Shown piece after piece: positions 26,374 to 35,866 of a DNA stretch of 64,000 nucleotides. The notes beneath the pieces were generated by a model. The model worked only from the letters and a program-made list of their open reading frames with translations. It did no database searches and had not been told where the DNA came from. The stretch covers positions 186,001 through 250,000 of the forward strand of contig JBMHCX010000006.1 of the NCBI GenBank assembly GCA_049889695.1, read 5' to 3'. A program made the position numbers and the translations under genes. Each line of letters opens with the position of its first letter. The first letter of the stretch is position 1. This DNA is from WTJH01 sp049889695. GTDB lineage: Bacteria > Bacteroidota > Bacteroidia > Flavobacteriales > Flavobacteriaceae.

Positions 26374-26967
26374 TTAGGCTTCCTCGCTAGGAGCTTCTGC
26401 TTCTGGAGCATCTTCAGCAGCTTCTTCAGTTGCTGGTGCTTCTTCTGCAGCGGCCTCTTCTGCTGGCGCTTCTTCAGCGGCTTCAGCAGCGGCGGCTGCT
26501 TCATTCGCTTCTGCTTCAGCTTGTGCTGCTGCAGCTAAACGCTTGTCGTTGACTTCTTTCTCAGCGGCTAAGGCTTTCGCTCTTGCTTCAGCTTCTGCAG
26601 AACTTAGACCGTCTTTCTTGGCTTGAATTTTAGCTTCTTTTTCTTCGAGCCATGCTTGGAATTTTTTATCTGCTTCCTCGGCAGATAAAGCTCCTTTACG
26701 CACACCACCATTCAAGTGATGCTTGAGCAAAACTCCCCGATAAGAAAGTAATGTACGAGCAGTATCGCTCGGTTGTGCTCCGTTTTCTAACCATTTTACT
26801 GCTGCATCAACATTGATGTCTACAGATGCTGGGTTAGTGTTAGGATTGTAGGTTCCAATCTTTTCTAGGTAACGTCCGTCGCGTTTTGCGCGTGAATCTG
26901 CTGCGACAACCCAATAGAAGGGTTTTCCTTTTTTTCCGTGTCTTTGAAGACGAATTCTTACTGGCAT
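26374..26967 (-). CDS. rpsP: 30S ribosomal protein bS16 with long Ala/Glu-rich tail
   Basis: The first 80 or so residues (MPVRIRLQRHGKKGKPFYW...) are a normal bS16, a protein of about 80-90 residues in most bacteria. A further 115 residues follow: a charged helix (about 85-140) and then a low-complexity segment of Ala and Glu (about 140-197, EEAPAEEAAAEEAPA type). Extended bS16 is common in Bacteroidota. The tail is strongly acidic, unlike most ribosomal extensions. First gene of the rpsP-rimM operon. Confidence 0.95.
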   Translation of the reverse strand: MPVRIRLQRHGKKGKPFYWVVAADSRAKRDGRYLEKIGTYNPNTNPASVDINVDAAVKWLENGAQPSDTARTLLSYRGVLLKHHLNGGVRKGALSAEEADKKFQAWLEEKEAKIQAKKDGLSSAEAEARAKALAAEKEVNDKRLAAAAQAEAEANEAAAAAEAAEEAPAEEAAAEEAPATEEAAEDAPEAEAPSEEA

Positions 26968-26982
26968 AACATATTAAATTGT

Positions 26983-26999
26983 GTGGGTGCCCGACCCAC
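26983..26999 (-). promoter_or_regulatory. Hairpin in rpsP 5' leader
   Basis: GTGGGT and ACCCAC form a six-bp GC-rich stem around a five-base loop, in the leader between the -7 box (27020-27027) and the rpsP start. It might be a protein-binding leader or a simple structural element. Only the inverted repeat itself is seen. Confidence 0.35.
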
Positions 27000-27019
27000 G
27001 GGTTATTAATTCAAGGTTG

Positions 27020-27027
27020 CAAAAATA
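27020..27027 (-). promoter_or_regulatory. -7 box of rpsP promoter
   Basis: The minus strand reads TATTTTTG (TANNTTTG), 52 bases before the rpsP ATG. Confidence 0.5.
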
Positions 27028-27098
27028 AGTCAATACCAAACCACAGCCTAATGAATTCCCTTTTTTTTCACTAGACCTCAAAACTTTAGCATGGACTA

Positions 27099-27917
27099 TT
27101 ACTCAACGCTTTGGGCAATTTTAAGGAGGATATCGCTCAGTTCTTTGGGTTTCGAAAAATTTGGAGTATGACTTGCTTCTAGACTAAAAACTTCAGCGAC
27201 ATTGTTTGTGTGCATAGCCCGCTGAACAGCAACAGGAATAGCTTTGTCTAAAGTACATTCGATATAATATTTGGGCACTTGCCCCCATTGCTCATCAGTG
27301 ATTTCCAAAGCATAGGCCAAAGGAGCAGCCGGCTCTGGAACAATTTTAGAGGCAACCTTTTCAAAAACTTCCAAAGGGGTATCATGTGCAAAGGCTTGGT
27401 GGATTTCACTATTCTTAACAAATGCTTGCGTTTGATCTTCAGATAAGTAAAAGTTATCCACTGCCTTCGATCCTTCTACACCCTGGACAGCCTGAAAGAA
27501 AGATACGCCATTGGGGACCAAGAAAGCCGTTAGGTAGACCAACGATTTCACTTTGTAGGGACGCAGTTCAGTAGCACGACTCACCGTGATGCCATTAAAA
27601 CTATGTCCTACCAAGATAACGGGTTCCAATTGACTGTCTAAAACCTGAGTAAGCGTGTTCACATAGTCGTCCATTAGAATTTCAGAAGCTAATTTTTTGG
27701 AGGCACCATGGCCGGGAAGGTCGGGTGTAATGACCTGATGACCGGCAGTTTCTAGTTCTTTTTTCACGGCCTCCCATTGCCAGGATCCAAGCCAGGCGGA
27801 ATGCACCAACACAAAGGTGTGTTTTGGTTGGGTGGAAGTTGGAGTGGTTTTCGAATTTTGCTGTTTGCATCCCAACAGCAGGATCATGGCCAAAAGGCCG
27901 CATAAATAGGTTTTCAT
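27099..27917 (-). CDS. Alpha/beta hydrolase lipoprotein (SABP2/methylesterase-like)
   Basis: 272 residues from the ATG at 27917. A lipoprotein signal (MKTYLCGLLAMILLLGC) has the lipid Cys at 17. The mature part is an alpha/beta hydrolase with the oxyanion-region HSAWLGSWQWE, the nucleophile elbow GHSFNG and a late His in LEASHTPNFS. The layout resembles plant salicylate-binding/hydroxynitrile-lyase-like esterases. The substrate is unknown. An in-frame TTG at 27959 falls inside the terminator of the upstream peptidase gene and is rejected. Confidence 0.8.
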   Translation of the reverse strand: MKTYLCGLLAMILLLGCKQQNSKTTPTSTQPKHTFVLVHSAWLGSWQWEAVKKELETAGHQVITPDLPGHGASKKLASEILMDDYVNTLTQVLDSQLEPVILVGHSFNGITVSRATELRPYKVKSLVYLTAFLVPNGVSFFQAVQGVEGSKAVDNFYLSEDQTQAFVKNSEIHQAFAHDTPLEVFEKVASKIVPEPAAPLAYALEITDEQWGQVPKYYIECTLDKAIPVAVQRAMHTNNVAEVFSLEASHTPNFSKPKELSDILLKIAQSVE

Positions 27918-27930
27918 AAGATTTGGGTTT

Positions 27931-27966
27931 AAAAAAAAGCCCTTGCGATGTTTTGTCACAAGGGCT
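27931..27966 (-). terminator. Terminator after the M16 peptidase gene
   Basis: On the minus strand, AGCCCTTG and CAAGGGCT form an eight-bp stem with a 13-base loop followed by a run of eight T. It lies between the peptidase stop (27978) and the hydrolase ATG (27917). Confidence 0.8.
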
Positions 27967-27977
27967 CAGGCGAAAGA

Positions 27978-30905
27978 TTAATAATTAAATAAATAATCGA
28001 CTTCGAGCTCTTGTACTTTCCCGAGTCGAGAAAGCGCCTTGAGATCTACATCATTTCTGTTTCCAATAATAACGGCATCAAATTTTTGATTTTTAATGGT
28101 GCTGTTAAAAAAGTTTTCCAAATCTGAAAAAGACATCTGCTGAAGTGCTTCGTAGGTGTTTTTTCGATTATCGTAGTCTATACCTCTTTTCTGAAGTCTT
28201 TCATAGGTCCAGAAAATATTAGACTTTGTAATGCGGTCATTCTCCAACTGTTGAATAGCCGATTGTCGAGCAATTTCAAATTGCTCCGGAATTTCAGGAA
28301 TCTTCCCTAGCAGAGTTTGCATAGCACCCACTGCCTGTGGAATTTTATTGGCCTGCGTTCCTATGTAGTTAAACAAATAGTCGGACGTTTTGTTATCCGA
28401 TGCCTGAGAGTAAATAGAAAAGGCTGAATAGGCCAAAGATTGAGACTCTCTTAGTTCCTGAAAAACAATAGAAGAAAGGCCTGATCCGAAGTAACTGTTA
28501 TACATCTGTGTAGCTGCGTCTAAAGCAGGATCGTAAGCATCTCCTTTTCCAATTAAAATAAGCTCTGCCTGAACCATATCATAGTTGGCAAAATACACTT
28601 GGTTGCTGGGTTCTCTTTCAGTGTATTCGCGTGCCTCAGGATAGGCTTTTAACGGAGTTTTTACCGGATGGTTGGCTTCAATCGCCGCTTGCATACCGTT
28701 GAGATCTTTACCGTAGTAGAACATACGGTGCTCATAGTTGCGAAGGTCCTGTACTAAATCCACTAGCTTTTGTGGATCTGTAGACTTGAGCTCATCCAAA
28801 GAAATGTTGTTGCGCAAGCGAGAATTTTCGCCATACTGTGCAAAGCTTCGGAGTCCTGTCCACAAAACACTTCTTTTGTTGGATTTATTGTCTTGTCGGG
28901 CCTTAGCCACGGTTTCAATATATTTTCCGTAGGCCTCCTGGTCGACTTTCAAATGGTTAATGACCTGATTCAGGAGCTGAAGCCCTTGTCCCATATTTTC
29001 GCGTAGTCCAGACAGGGAAATGGTGGTTTGGTCGTCTCCTATATTTGTGCCTAAGCTGATACCGAGTTTGTAAAATTCTTTTTTGACATCCTCCGCACTC
29101 ATTTCGTCCGTTCCTAAGTAGTTAAAGTAGCGAAGTGCATAGGATAACTGGGGTAAATTGTCGCTACCCATATCAAAAATGAAATACAATTCAGCCAAAT
29201 CGTTGGTCTTGTTTTCGATGTGCGATAATTGCAAGCCATTGGACAACTCAGTGTTGGCGATTTCTTTTTCAAAATCGATAAACACAGGAGCCGTTTTGCC
29301 AGCTTCCATACGATTAAATGCCTGAATAAATTTCGATTGTTTGTCGCGGTTGAGCGCTACAGGAGTAATCCCAGGATTTTCCACCTTAACAAGGTCTTTA
29401 CTTTCTCCTTGGCGCTTGTAGGCAACCACATAATTATCCTTTAGATGCTGCTGTGCATAGGCCATGATGTCTTCCTTGGTAATTTTTCGGAGTTCATCTA
29501 TAAATGCAACCTTATCTTTCCAGTCTTGGAAACTGATAAATGCGTCTAAATATTCATAAGCAACATTAGAAATTTCCTCATATCCACGGATATTGCTGAG
29601 TTTCATGTCGTTGATAACAGCGTCGATTAACCAGTCATCGAAATTTCCGGTTTTGATATTTTCCAGCTGTTCCAGCATTAAGTCTTTCACTTCCTCAAGG
29701 CTTTGTCCTTGTTTCGGACGCCCATTGAGGGTAAACATTCCGTAATCGATCATGAATCTGTTATACGAGCCAGCGCGTTGTACTTTTTGTTGTTGATTTA
29801 GATTTAAGTCCAACAAACCGGCAGTACTGTTGCTCATTAGCATGTCGATCAGAGTCATGTATTTTTGGTCCTCAGACCCTACACCTCCAGTTCGGAAAGC
29901 CACTTGTACACTCTCTGCATCAGGACCAAAAACTTCTACTTCTACGGGTGCAGTTAAGGGTTCTTCTTTGGGCTGCTCTGGATGAACAAGTTCTTTTTTC
30001 TCAAAGCTTCCAAAAGATTCGTCTACTTTCTGAATGGTGGTTTCAAAATCCAAATCTCCGACAAGGATCACGGCCATGTTGTTGGGAACATAATACTTGT
30101 TGAAATACTCGTGTATGGCCACCATAGAAGGGTTTTTCAGGTGTTCTGCCTTTCCAATTGTTGTTTGTTGGCCATAGGGATGAGTAGGGAACAACGCATC
30201 CATCAATGCGAAGCTTACTTTGCGACCGTCATTGTCTTGGGAGCGGTTAAATTCTTCGTATACGGCCTCTAATTCGGTATGAAAAAGCCTTAAAACTAAT
30301 TCACCAAATCGTTCCTTCTCCAGAATCAACCACTTATCGAGCTGGTTGCTTGGAATTTTATTCATGTAAACAGTCAGCTCGTTTGAAGTTCCGGCATTTG
30401 TTCCTTCTGCTCCTAATGAGGCAACCATTTTATCGTATTCATTCGCAATAGAAATTTGTGACGCCTCAAGTGAGACACGATCAATTTCTTGGTAAATATT
30501 TTTTTTCTCTTCTGGGTCACTAGCAGCTTTGTGGTCCTCATAGAGCTTTGAAATATTTTCCAATAATGGCTTTTCAGTTTCCCAATCTTGTGTTCCGTAT
30601 TGGGCAGTTCCTTTAAAGAGCATATGTTCCAAATAGTGTGCAAGACCAGTGTTGTCCGCCGGATCATAGACAGATCCTGCACGAACACCAACAAGGGTCT
30701 GAATCTTGGGTTCATCGCTGTTTTGGCTGAGATACACTTGAAGACCATTGTCTAGGGTGTATAAACGCAAGCCGGTAGGGTCGTTAGATACTGTCTCGTA
30801 GGTATAGCCGTTGGCATCCGTTTGGGTACTTACTTGGACACTCGATTGTTCCAAACCACATTGAATAAACAGTATGCTAAGTAGTAAGAAGGTTATTTTT
30901 TTCAT
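27978..30905 (-). CDS. M16 family zinc peptidase (two-module, exported)
   Basis: 975 residues. A signal (MKKITFLLLSILFIQC) may be lipidated although Gln precedes the Cys. The N-terminal M16 module has the inverted zinc motif HYLEHMLF at about 89-96 with a downstream Glu in the ELEAVYEEFNR segment. The C-terminal module (about 560-960) lacks that motif, as is normal for two-module pitrilysin-type enzymes. Relatives degrade small peptides or process exported proteins in the periplasm. Monocistronic, with its own terminator, divergent from tig. Confidence 0.92.
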   Translation of the reverse strand: MKKITFLLLSILFIQCGLEQSSVQVSTQTDANGYTYETVSNDPTGLRLYTLDNGLQVYLSQNSDEPKIQTLVGVRAGSVYDPADNTGLAHYLEHMLFKGTAQYGTQDWETEKPLLENISKLYEDHKAASDPEEKKNIYQEIDRVSLEASQISIANEYDKMVASLGAEGTNAGTSNELTVYMNKIPSNQLDKWLILEKERFGELVLRLFHTELEAVYEEFNRSQDNDGRKVSFALMDALFPTHPYGQQTTIGKAEHLKNPSMVAIHEYFNKYYVPNNMAVILVGDLDFETTIQKVDESFGSFEKKELVHPEQPKEEPLTAPVEVEVFGPDAESVQVAFRTGGVGSEDQKYMTLIDMLMSNSTAGLLDLNLNQQQKVQRAGSYNRFMIDYGMFTLNGRPKQGQSLEEVKDLMLEQLENIKTGNFDDWLIDAVINDMKLSNIRGYEEISNVAYEYLDAFISFQDWKDKVAFIDELRKITKEDIMAYAQQHLKDNYVVAYKRQGESKDLVKVENPGITPVALNRDKQSKFIQAFNRMEAGKTAPVFIDFEKEIANTELSNGLQLSHIENKTNDLAELYFIFDMGSDNLPQLSYALRYFNYLGTDEMSAEDVKKEFYKLGISLGTNIGDDQTTISLSGLRENMGQGLQLLNQVINHLKVDQEAYGKYIETVAKARQDNKSNKRSVLWTGLRSFAQYGENSRLRNNISLDELKSTDPQKLVDLVQDLRNYEHRMFYYGKDLNGMQAAIEANHPVKTPLKAYPEAREYTEREPSNQVYFANYDMVQAELILIGKGDAYDPALDAATQMYNSYFGSGLSSIVFQELRESQSLAYSAFSIYSQASDNKTSDYLFNYIGTQANKIPQAVGAMQTLLGKIPEIPEQFEIARQSAIQQLENDRITKSNIFWTYERLQKRGIDYDNRKNTYEALQQMSFSDLENFFNSTIKNQKFDAVIIGNRNDVDLKALSRLGKVQELEVDYLFNY

Positions 30906-31025
30906 ATTAGAAAGTATGTTGTAGATATTGATAATTTGAAGAACCTAAATTAATGTTTTTCTACCGATTAGACGGCTCTGAGTTTGAAGAAGATAACAGA
31001 AGTTGTACGGCCCCTGAAAAACCCC

Positions 31026-31033
31026 TACTTTTG
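31026..31033 (+). promoter_or_regulatory. -7 box of tig promoter
   Basis: TACTTTTG followed by CGCCC matches TANNTTTG. GTTG at 31002-31005 lies 20 bases upstream, a proper -33 spacing. The trigger factor ATG follows 20 bases later. Confidence 0.6.
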
Positions 31034-31053
31034 CGCCCTAAATGATATGATAC

Positions 31054-32376
31054 ATGGAAATTAAACGCGTTGACAATAACGACTTAACAGCTGTTGTTAC
31101 CCTGGCAGTTGATCAGGCCGACTTTGCCCCCAAAGTAGAGGAAATCTTAACCGATTACCGCAAAAAGGCTAATATTCCAGGATTTCGAAAAGGAAAAGTT
31201 CCGATGGGAATGATCCGGAAGCAATATCAAGAAGCGGTTACCGCAGATGAGGTAAACAAGTTGTTGCAAAAGCATTTAGATTCCTATCTGCAGGAAGAAA
31301 AAATTGACATTCTAGGACAACCTCTACCGGTCATGAAAGACCAGATCGACTGGAAGGCGCCTTCCATTGATTTTGATTTTGAATTGGGACTTACTCCGGA
31401 ATTTGAGGTGTCGCTGAAATCGCGCAAGAAAGTCACGCGCTACAAAATCACTGCCGATGCAAAAATGGTAGACGAGCAATTGCAGTATATGCAAAAGCAA
31501 TACGGAAAATTAGTTGCTCAAGAAGCCGTTGGTAAGGATGTTGAGATTACCGCTCAACTTCAATTGGCAGATCAGGACATCGATAGCTTAAGTACTTTCG
31601 AATGGGGTAAATTGTCTAAAGCTGCACAGAAAAAATTAAAAGGAGCCAAGGTAGGAGAAACGCTGACACAGGCTGCTGATCAATTATTTGTCGATGCTTC
31701 AACCGCGCAACAATTTTTAAAAATTAATGCAGAGCAGGCCGAAGCACTAGCAGGAGACCTAACCATCGAAATTAAAGAAGTTAATCTTCGAGAGTTGGCG
31801 GCTTTAAACCAAGAACTTTTCGACAAGCTATATGCTCCTGGAACTGTTAGTTCAGAAGCAGAATTACGTGAGAAAATAGAAGAAGGTCTAACAAAGCAAT
31901 TCGAGCCACAAGCCGATCAGAAATTCATGAATGATGTGGTTGAGTTCCTCGTTGAGCAAACCAAGTTCGATCTGCCCAATGCCTTTCTAACACGCTGGAT
32001 TCAATCCACTAGTAAAGAGCCGTTAACAGATGAGCAGGCCGCCGAAGAATACGAAAAATCAGAAAAAGGCATTCGCTACCAATTAATCGAAGGCCAGCTG
32101 ATCAAAGCCCACGAGCTCCAAGCTAATTTTGAAGATTTAAAAGCTTTTGCGGGGACACTCATCGGTCGTCAGATGGCGCAATATGGCCAAGCAGCTCCTG
32201 AAGGGGAAGAACTCGAGGGTATTGTGGCCCGTGTATTGTCTAACCAAGACGAGGCAAGACGATTGTCCGAACAAATGATGCAAGAGCGCATGTTGGAATT
32301 CTACAAAGAAAACGCGCCGGCAAAAGAAAAAGAAGTCAGTTTTGAAGCCTTCGTCAAAGAAGCGTATAAGAACTAA
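31054..32376 (+). CDS. tig: Trigger factor
   Basis: Ribosome-associated chaperone for nascent chains, 440 residues. The ribosome-binding N-domain has IPGFRKGKVP at about 42-51. The middle PPIase-like region (about 150-235) is divergent, as in many Bacteroidota. The helical C-domain follows. It heads the tig-clpP-clpX run (28 bases from tig stop to clpP ATG, 13 from clpP to clpX), a widespread arrangement. Confidence 0.94.
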   Translation: MEIKRVDNNDLTAVVTLAVDQADFAPKVEEILTDYRKKANIPGFRKGKVPMGMIRKQYQEAVTADEVNKLLQKHLDSYLQEEKIDILGQPLPVMKDQIDWKAPSIDFDFELGLTPEFEVSLKSRKKVTRYKITADAKMVDEQLQYMQKQYGKLVAQEAVGKDVEITAQLQLADQDIDSLSTFEWGKLSKAAQKKLKGAKVGETLTQAADQLFVDASTAQQFLKINAEQAEALAGDLTIEIKEVNLRELAALNQELFDKLYAPGTVSSEAELREKIEEGLTKQFEPQADQKFMNDVVEFLVEQTKFDLPNAFLTRWIQSTSKEPLTDEQAAEEYEKSEKGIRYQLIEGQLIKAHELQANFEDLKAFAGTLIGRQMAQYGQAAPEGEELEGIVARVLSNQDEARRLSEQMMQERMLEFYKENAPAKEKEVSFEAFVKEAYKN

Positions 32377-32404
32377 AAATCATATCTTGCATAAAACCTT
32401 AGCT

Positions 32405-33073
32405 ATGAACTACGGAAAAGAATTTAAAAAATACGCGATACAAAAACACGGAATCAATGCTATGTATTACGATAAAATCGTGAGTAGCATGACTCCCTAC
32501 ATCATTGAAGAACGCCAAATGAATGTGGCACAAATGGACGTATTCTCTCGTTTAATGATGGACCGCATATTATTTTTGGGAACGGCTATAGACGATAATG
32601 TGGCCAATATCATACAAGCGCAATTATTGTTTTTGCAAAGTGTAGACGCCTCCCGAGACATACAGATGTATATCAACAGTCCTGGTGGAAGTGTATATGC
32701 CGGACTAGGAATATACGACACCATGCAATTTATTAAGCCCGATGTTGCAACGATCTGTACCGGTATTGCAGCATCTATGGGAGCTGTTTTGCTCTGCGCA
32801 GGAACCGATAAAAAGCGTTCTGCACTGACCCATGCTCGAGTAATGATTCACCAACCGCTCGGAGGGGCCCAAGGGCAAGCCTCTGATATTGAGATTACGG
32901 CTCGGGAAATTCTTAAACTCAAAGACGAGTTATACCAAATTATTGCCAACCATTCTGGGCAGACCGTAGAAAAGGTTCACAACGACAGTGATCGTGACTA
33001 CTGGATGCGTGCTGAAGAGGCAAAAGCATATGGTATGGTCGATGAAGTATTGAAGAATGCTAACGCATCTTAG
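32405..33073 (+). CDS. clpP: ATP-dependent Clp protease proteolytic subunit
   Basis: Serine protease subunit of ClpXP, 222 residues from the ATG at 32405. An upstream in-frame ATG at 32342 lies inside tig and adds a non-homologous leader. The catalytic Ser is at 124 in AASMGA and His at 149 in MIHQPLGG. The N-terminal extension of about 28 residues is usual in Bacteroidota. It is co-transcribed with clpX. Confidence 0.96.
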   Translation: MNYGKEFKKYAIQKHGINAMYYDKIVSSMTPYIIEERQMNVAQMDVFSRLMMDRILFLGTAIDDNVANIIQAQLLFLQSVDASRDIQMYINSPGGSVYAGLGIYDTMQFIKPDVATICTGIAASMGAVLLCAGTDKKRSALTHARVMIHQPLGGAQGQASDIEITAREILKLKDELYQIIANHSGQTVEKVHNDSDRDYWMRAEEAKAYGMVDEVLKNANAS

Positions 33074-33086
33074 ACCCTTATAAATT

Positions 33087-34319
33087 ATGAGTGAAACTCC
33101 TTTGAATTGTTCTTTTTGTGGTCGTCCAAAAATGGACACCCAATTATTGGTCGCTGGAATAGATGCGCATATTTGTGATCGATGTATCCAGCAAGCCAGC
33201 GGAATTGTTCAGGAGGAAATGAAGCAAGAACAAGACGAGGTTGCTGATAGCTTCGAGCTCAAGAATCCCCGAGAAATCAACGCCTTTTTAGACGATTACA
33301 TTATCGGACAAGAAGCTGCTAAAATGACCCTTAGTGTAGCAGTGTACAACCACTACAAACGTATGCAGCAAGCTTCACAAACCGAAGATGATTTAATCAT
33401 TCAAAAAAGTAATGTGCTTTTGGTGGGGCCGACAGGAACAGGGAAAACACTTATTGCGCAAACGATTGCTCGTTTACTGAATGTCCCAATCGCTATTGTG
33501 GATGCTACAGTACTCACGGAAGCAGGTTATGTAGGAGAAGATGTGGAAAGTATCCTTACGCGTTTATTACAAGCTGCCGACTATGATCTGGAAAGAGCTC
33601 AGAAGGGAATCATATTCATCGACGAAATCGATAAAATAGCCCGCAAGAGCGACAACCCCTCCATTACTCGCGATGTTTCAGGAGAAGGAGTACAGCAAGC
33701 GCTGTTGAAACTATTGGAAGGGACTGTAGTGAATGTTCCTCCGAAGGGAGGGCGAAAGCATCCGGATCAAAAGTTTATTGAAGTAGATACTTCCAATATC
33801 CTATTTGTAGCCGGAGGAGCCTTTGACGGGATAGAAAGGCATTTAAATAAACGCCTAAATCTACAGTCGATTGGTTATCGTTCTGAATTGGAAAGCCAAA
33901 AGATCGATACCGAAAACTTACTGCAATATCTGACCCCTGCCGATGTTCGTGCTTACGGTTTAATCCCAGAAATATTAGGACGTTTGCCCGTACTTACCCA
34001 TATGAATGCGTTAAATGCAAAGGCCTTGCGTTCGATTTTAACCGAACCCAAAAACGCACTTATCCGACAATATACGCGACTCTTCGAAATGGATGGTATC
34101 GAACTCACTTTTACAGAAGGTGCCCTCGACTTGGTAGTTGAAAAAGCGCTGAATTTTGAATTGGGTGCACGTGGATTAAGATCGTTGTGCGAAGCGGTGT
34201 TAACACCCTCCATGTACGAGCTTCCAGGGTCTGAAATCACCAGTCTTAAAGTGACCAAATCTTTGGTGGAAGAGCGGCTTAAATTGGTGAAAATACCAGC
34301 GCTAAAGGCGGTTTCCTAA
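33087..34319 (+). CDS. clpX: ATP-dependent Clp protease ATPase subunit ClpX
   Basis: AAA+ unfoldase feeding ClpP. 410 residues with a zinc-binding domain (Cys 8, 11, 30, 33), Walker A GPTGTGKT at 114-121, Walker B IIFIDEIDKIA and a sensor region followed by the C-terminal small domain (SYELPGSE-like end as MYELPGSE). It starts 13 bases after clpP. Its stop overlaps the convergent GH3 stop by three bases. Confidence 0.96.
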   Translation: MSETPLNCSFCGRPKMDTQLLVAGIDAHICDRCIQQASGIVQEEMKQEQDEVADSFELKNPREINAFLDDYIIGQEAAKMTLSVAVYNHYKRMQQASQTEDDLIIQKSNVLLVGPTGTGKTLIAQTIARLLNVPIAIVDATVLTEAGYVGEDVESILTRLLQAADYDLERAQKGIIFIDEIDKIARKSDNPSITRDVSGEGVQQALLKLLEGTVVNVPPKGGRKHPDQKFIEVDTSNILFVAGGAFDGIERHLNKRLNLQSIGYRSELESQKIDTENLLQYLTPADVRAYGLIPEILGRLPVLTHMNALNAKALRSILTEPKNALIRQYTRLFEMDGIELTFTEGALDLVVEKALNFELGARGLRSLCEAVLTPSMYELPGSEITSLKVTKSLVEERLKLVKIPALKAVS

Positions 34320-35824
34320 ATTCTTGCTAACAGATTTTCTAGAAAGCCTCGTTCATTAGAAAGCCGAGGGATTTTGTGTTGTCCTCCTAATTTATTGTTT
34401 TCTGCCAACCAATCCTGAAACAGTCCCGTTGGGGCTACTTTAATTTCGGGTAATTGCAGGGTCATATTTTTATAACGCTTGGCCTCGTAATCCGAGTTGA
34501 GATCTTGTAAAACCCGATCCAAATAAACGGTAAAAGCATCTAGATCTTCTGGCGGGTTTTTAAATTCAATGAGCCATTCGTGGGCGCCTTTCTTTTTTCC
34601 ATCCATAAAGATGGGAGCTGCCGTATAGTCCGTTAGCTGAACTTTAAAATGATTACAGCTCTTTTCCAATGCTTTTTCCGTATTATCAATCATCAGTTCT
34701 TCCCCGAAGACGTTGATGTGGTGTTTTGTGCGTCCTGTAACCTGTATTCTGTAGGGATTAAGAGCGGTAAAACGAATCGTATCACCAATCTGATAGCGCC
34801 ATAATCCAGCATTGGTCGTGATCACTACGGCATAGTTTTGACCCAATTCAACCTGAGATAAATCATACACTTCACTTTGTAGAACACCACCTACCACAGG
34901 AATGAACTCATAAAATATACCGTAGTCTAACATCAGGAGCAGTTCATCGCTATCGTTCTGGTCCTGAATGGCAAAAAAGCCCTCAGAGGCGTTGTAGATT
35001 TCGTAGTATTTCAGTGAGTTATCCGAAAATAAAGCATCAAACTGGTTGCGATAGGGTTTGAAACTTACTCCCCCGTGGAAATAAACTTCCAGATGTGGCC
35101 ATAGTTCAGCAATTTTAGAAATGCCGTTTTGTTTCAAAGCCTTTTGGAGGAGTACTAACATCCATGAGGGAACACCTGCTAAACTAGTTACTTTCTGGGT
35201 GCTAGATTCTTCAATGATTGCCTTCATCTTACTTTCCCATTCGTTCATTAACGAAACTTTATGGCTAGGCGTACTAGAAATTTCAGCCCAAAAGGGGAGG
35301 TTTTCAATAATAATAGCCGATAAGTCTCCAAAGTAGGAATTACTCTCTTCATACAGTTCGCGTGTTCCGCCCAGGCGTAGACATTTGCCCGTCAGTAATT
35401 GCGATTGAGGGTTATTATTGAAGTACAGCGAAAGCATATCTTTTCCTGCTTTATAGTGGCAATCTTCCAAGGATTCTATACTAACAGGGATAAATTTACT
35501 TTTTGCATTGGTAGTCCCGCTAGACTTGGCGAACCAGCGAATTGGGCTTGGCCAAAAAATGTTTTGAGCGCCTAACCGGCAGCGTTCTATTTGCTCTTCG
35601 ATGTCTTCGTATTGCACTAAAGGCACACGACTTTTATAGTCTTCATAGTTTCGAATGGAGGAAAATCCGTAGCGATTTCCCATCTCGGTCTGCGCAGCCT
35701 TATTCAGAAGATGATGCAGTAATTCTTGCTGTACCTCGTGCGGATATTTGATGAATAACTCCATCTGATGGATCCTTTTTTTCAAAAACCACGAGGCAAT
35801 GGAATGAAATAACGGAATTGGCAT
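34316..35824 (-). CDS. GH3 auxin-responsive promoter family protein
   Basis: 502-residue member of the GH3 group of adenylate-forming acyl-acid amido synthetases. From the ATG at 35824 it begins MPIPLFHSIASWFLKKR, a standard Bacteroidota GH3 start; the longer form to 35848 is unlikely. The nucleotide-binding motif region SSGTTNAKSKFIPV lies at about 101-114, and later YNASEGFFAIQ and GLWRYQIGDTIRF follow. In plants these enzymes conjugate amino acids to hormones. The bacterial substrate is unknown. The adjacent divergent DUF2797 gene leaves a gap of only 42 bases. Confidence 0.9.
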   Translation of the reverse strand: MPIPLFHSIASWFLKKRIHQMELFIKYPHEVQQELLHHLLNKAAQTEMGNRYGFSSIRNYEDYKSRVPLVQYEDIEEQIERCRLGAQNIFWPSPIRWFAKSSGTTNAKSKFIPVSIESLEDCHYKAGKDMLSLYFNNNPQSQLLTGKCLRLGGTRELYEESNSYFGDLSAIIIENLPFWAEISSTPSHKVSLMNEWESKMKAIIEESSTQKVTSLAGVPSWMLVLLQKALKQNGISKIAELWPHLEVYFHGGVSFKPYRNQFDALFSDNSLKYYEIYNASEGFFAIQDQNDSDELLLMLDYGIFYEFIPVVGGVLQSEVYDLSQVELGQNYAVVITTNAGLWRYQIGDTIRFTALNPYRIQVTGRTKHHINVFGEELMIDNTEKALEKSCNHFKVQLTDYTAAPIFMDGKKKGAHEWLIEFKNPPEDLDAFTVYLDRVLQDLNSDYEAKRYKNMTLQLPEIKVAPTGLFQDWLAENNKLGGQHKIPRLSNERGFLENLLARI

Positions 35825-35866
35825 AAGATGTGTATCTTTTGCCTCCAAAATAAATCTTTTTCCGCA

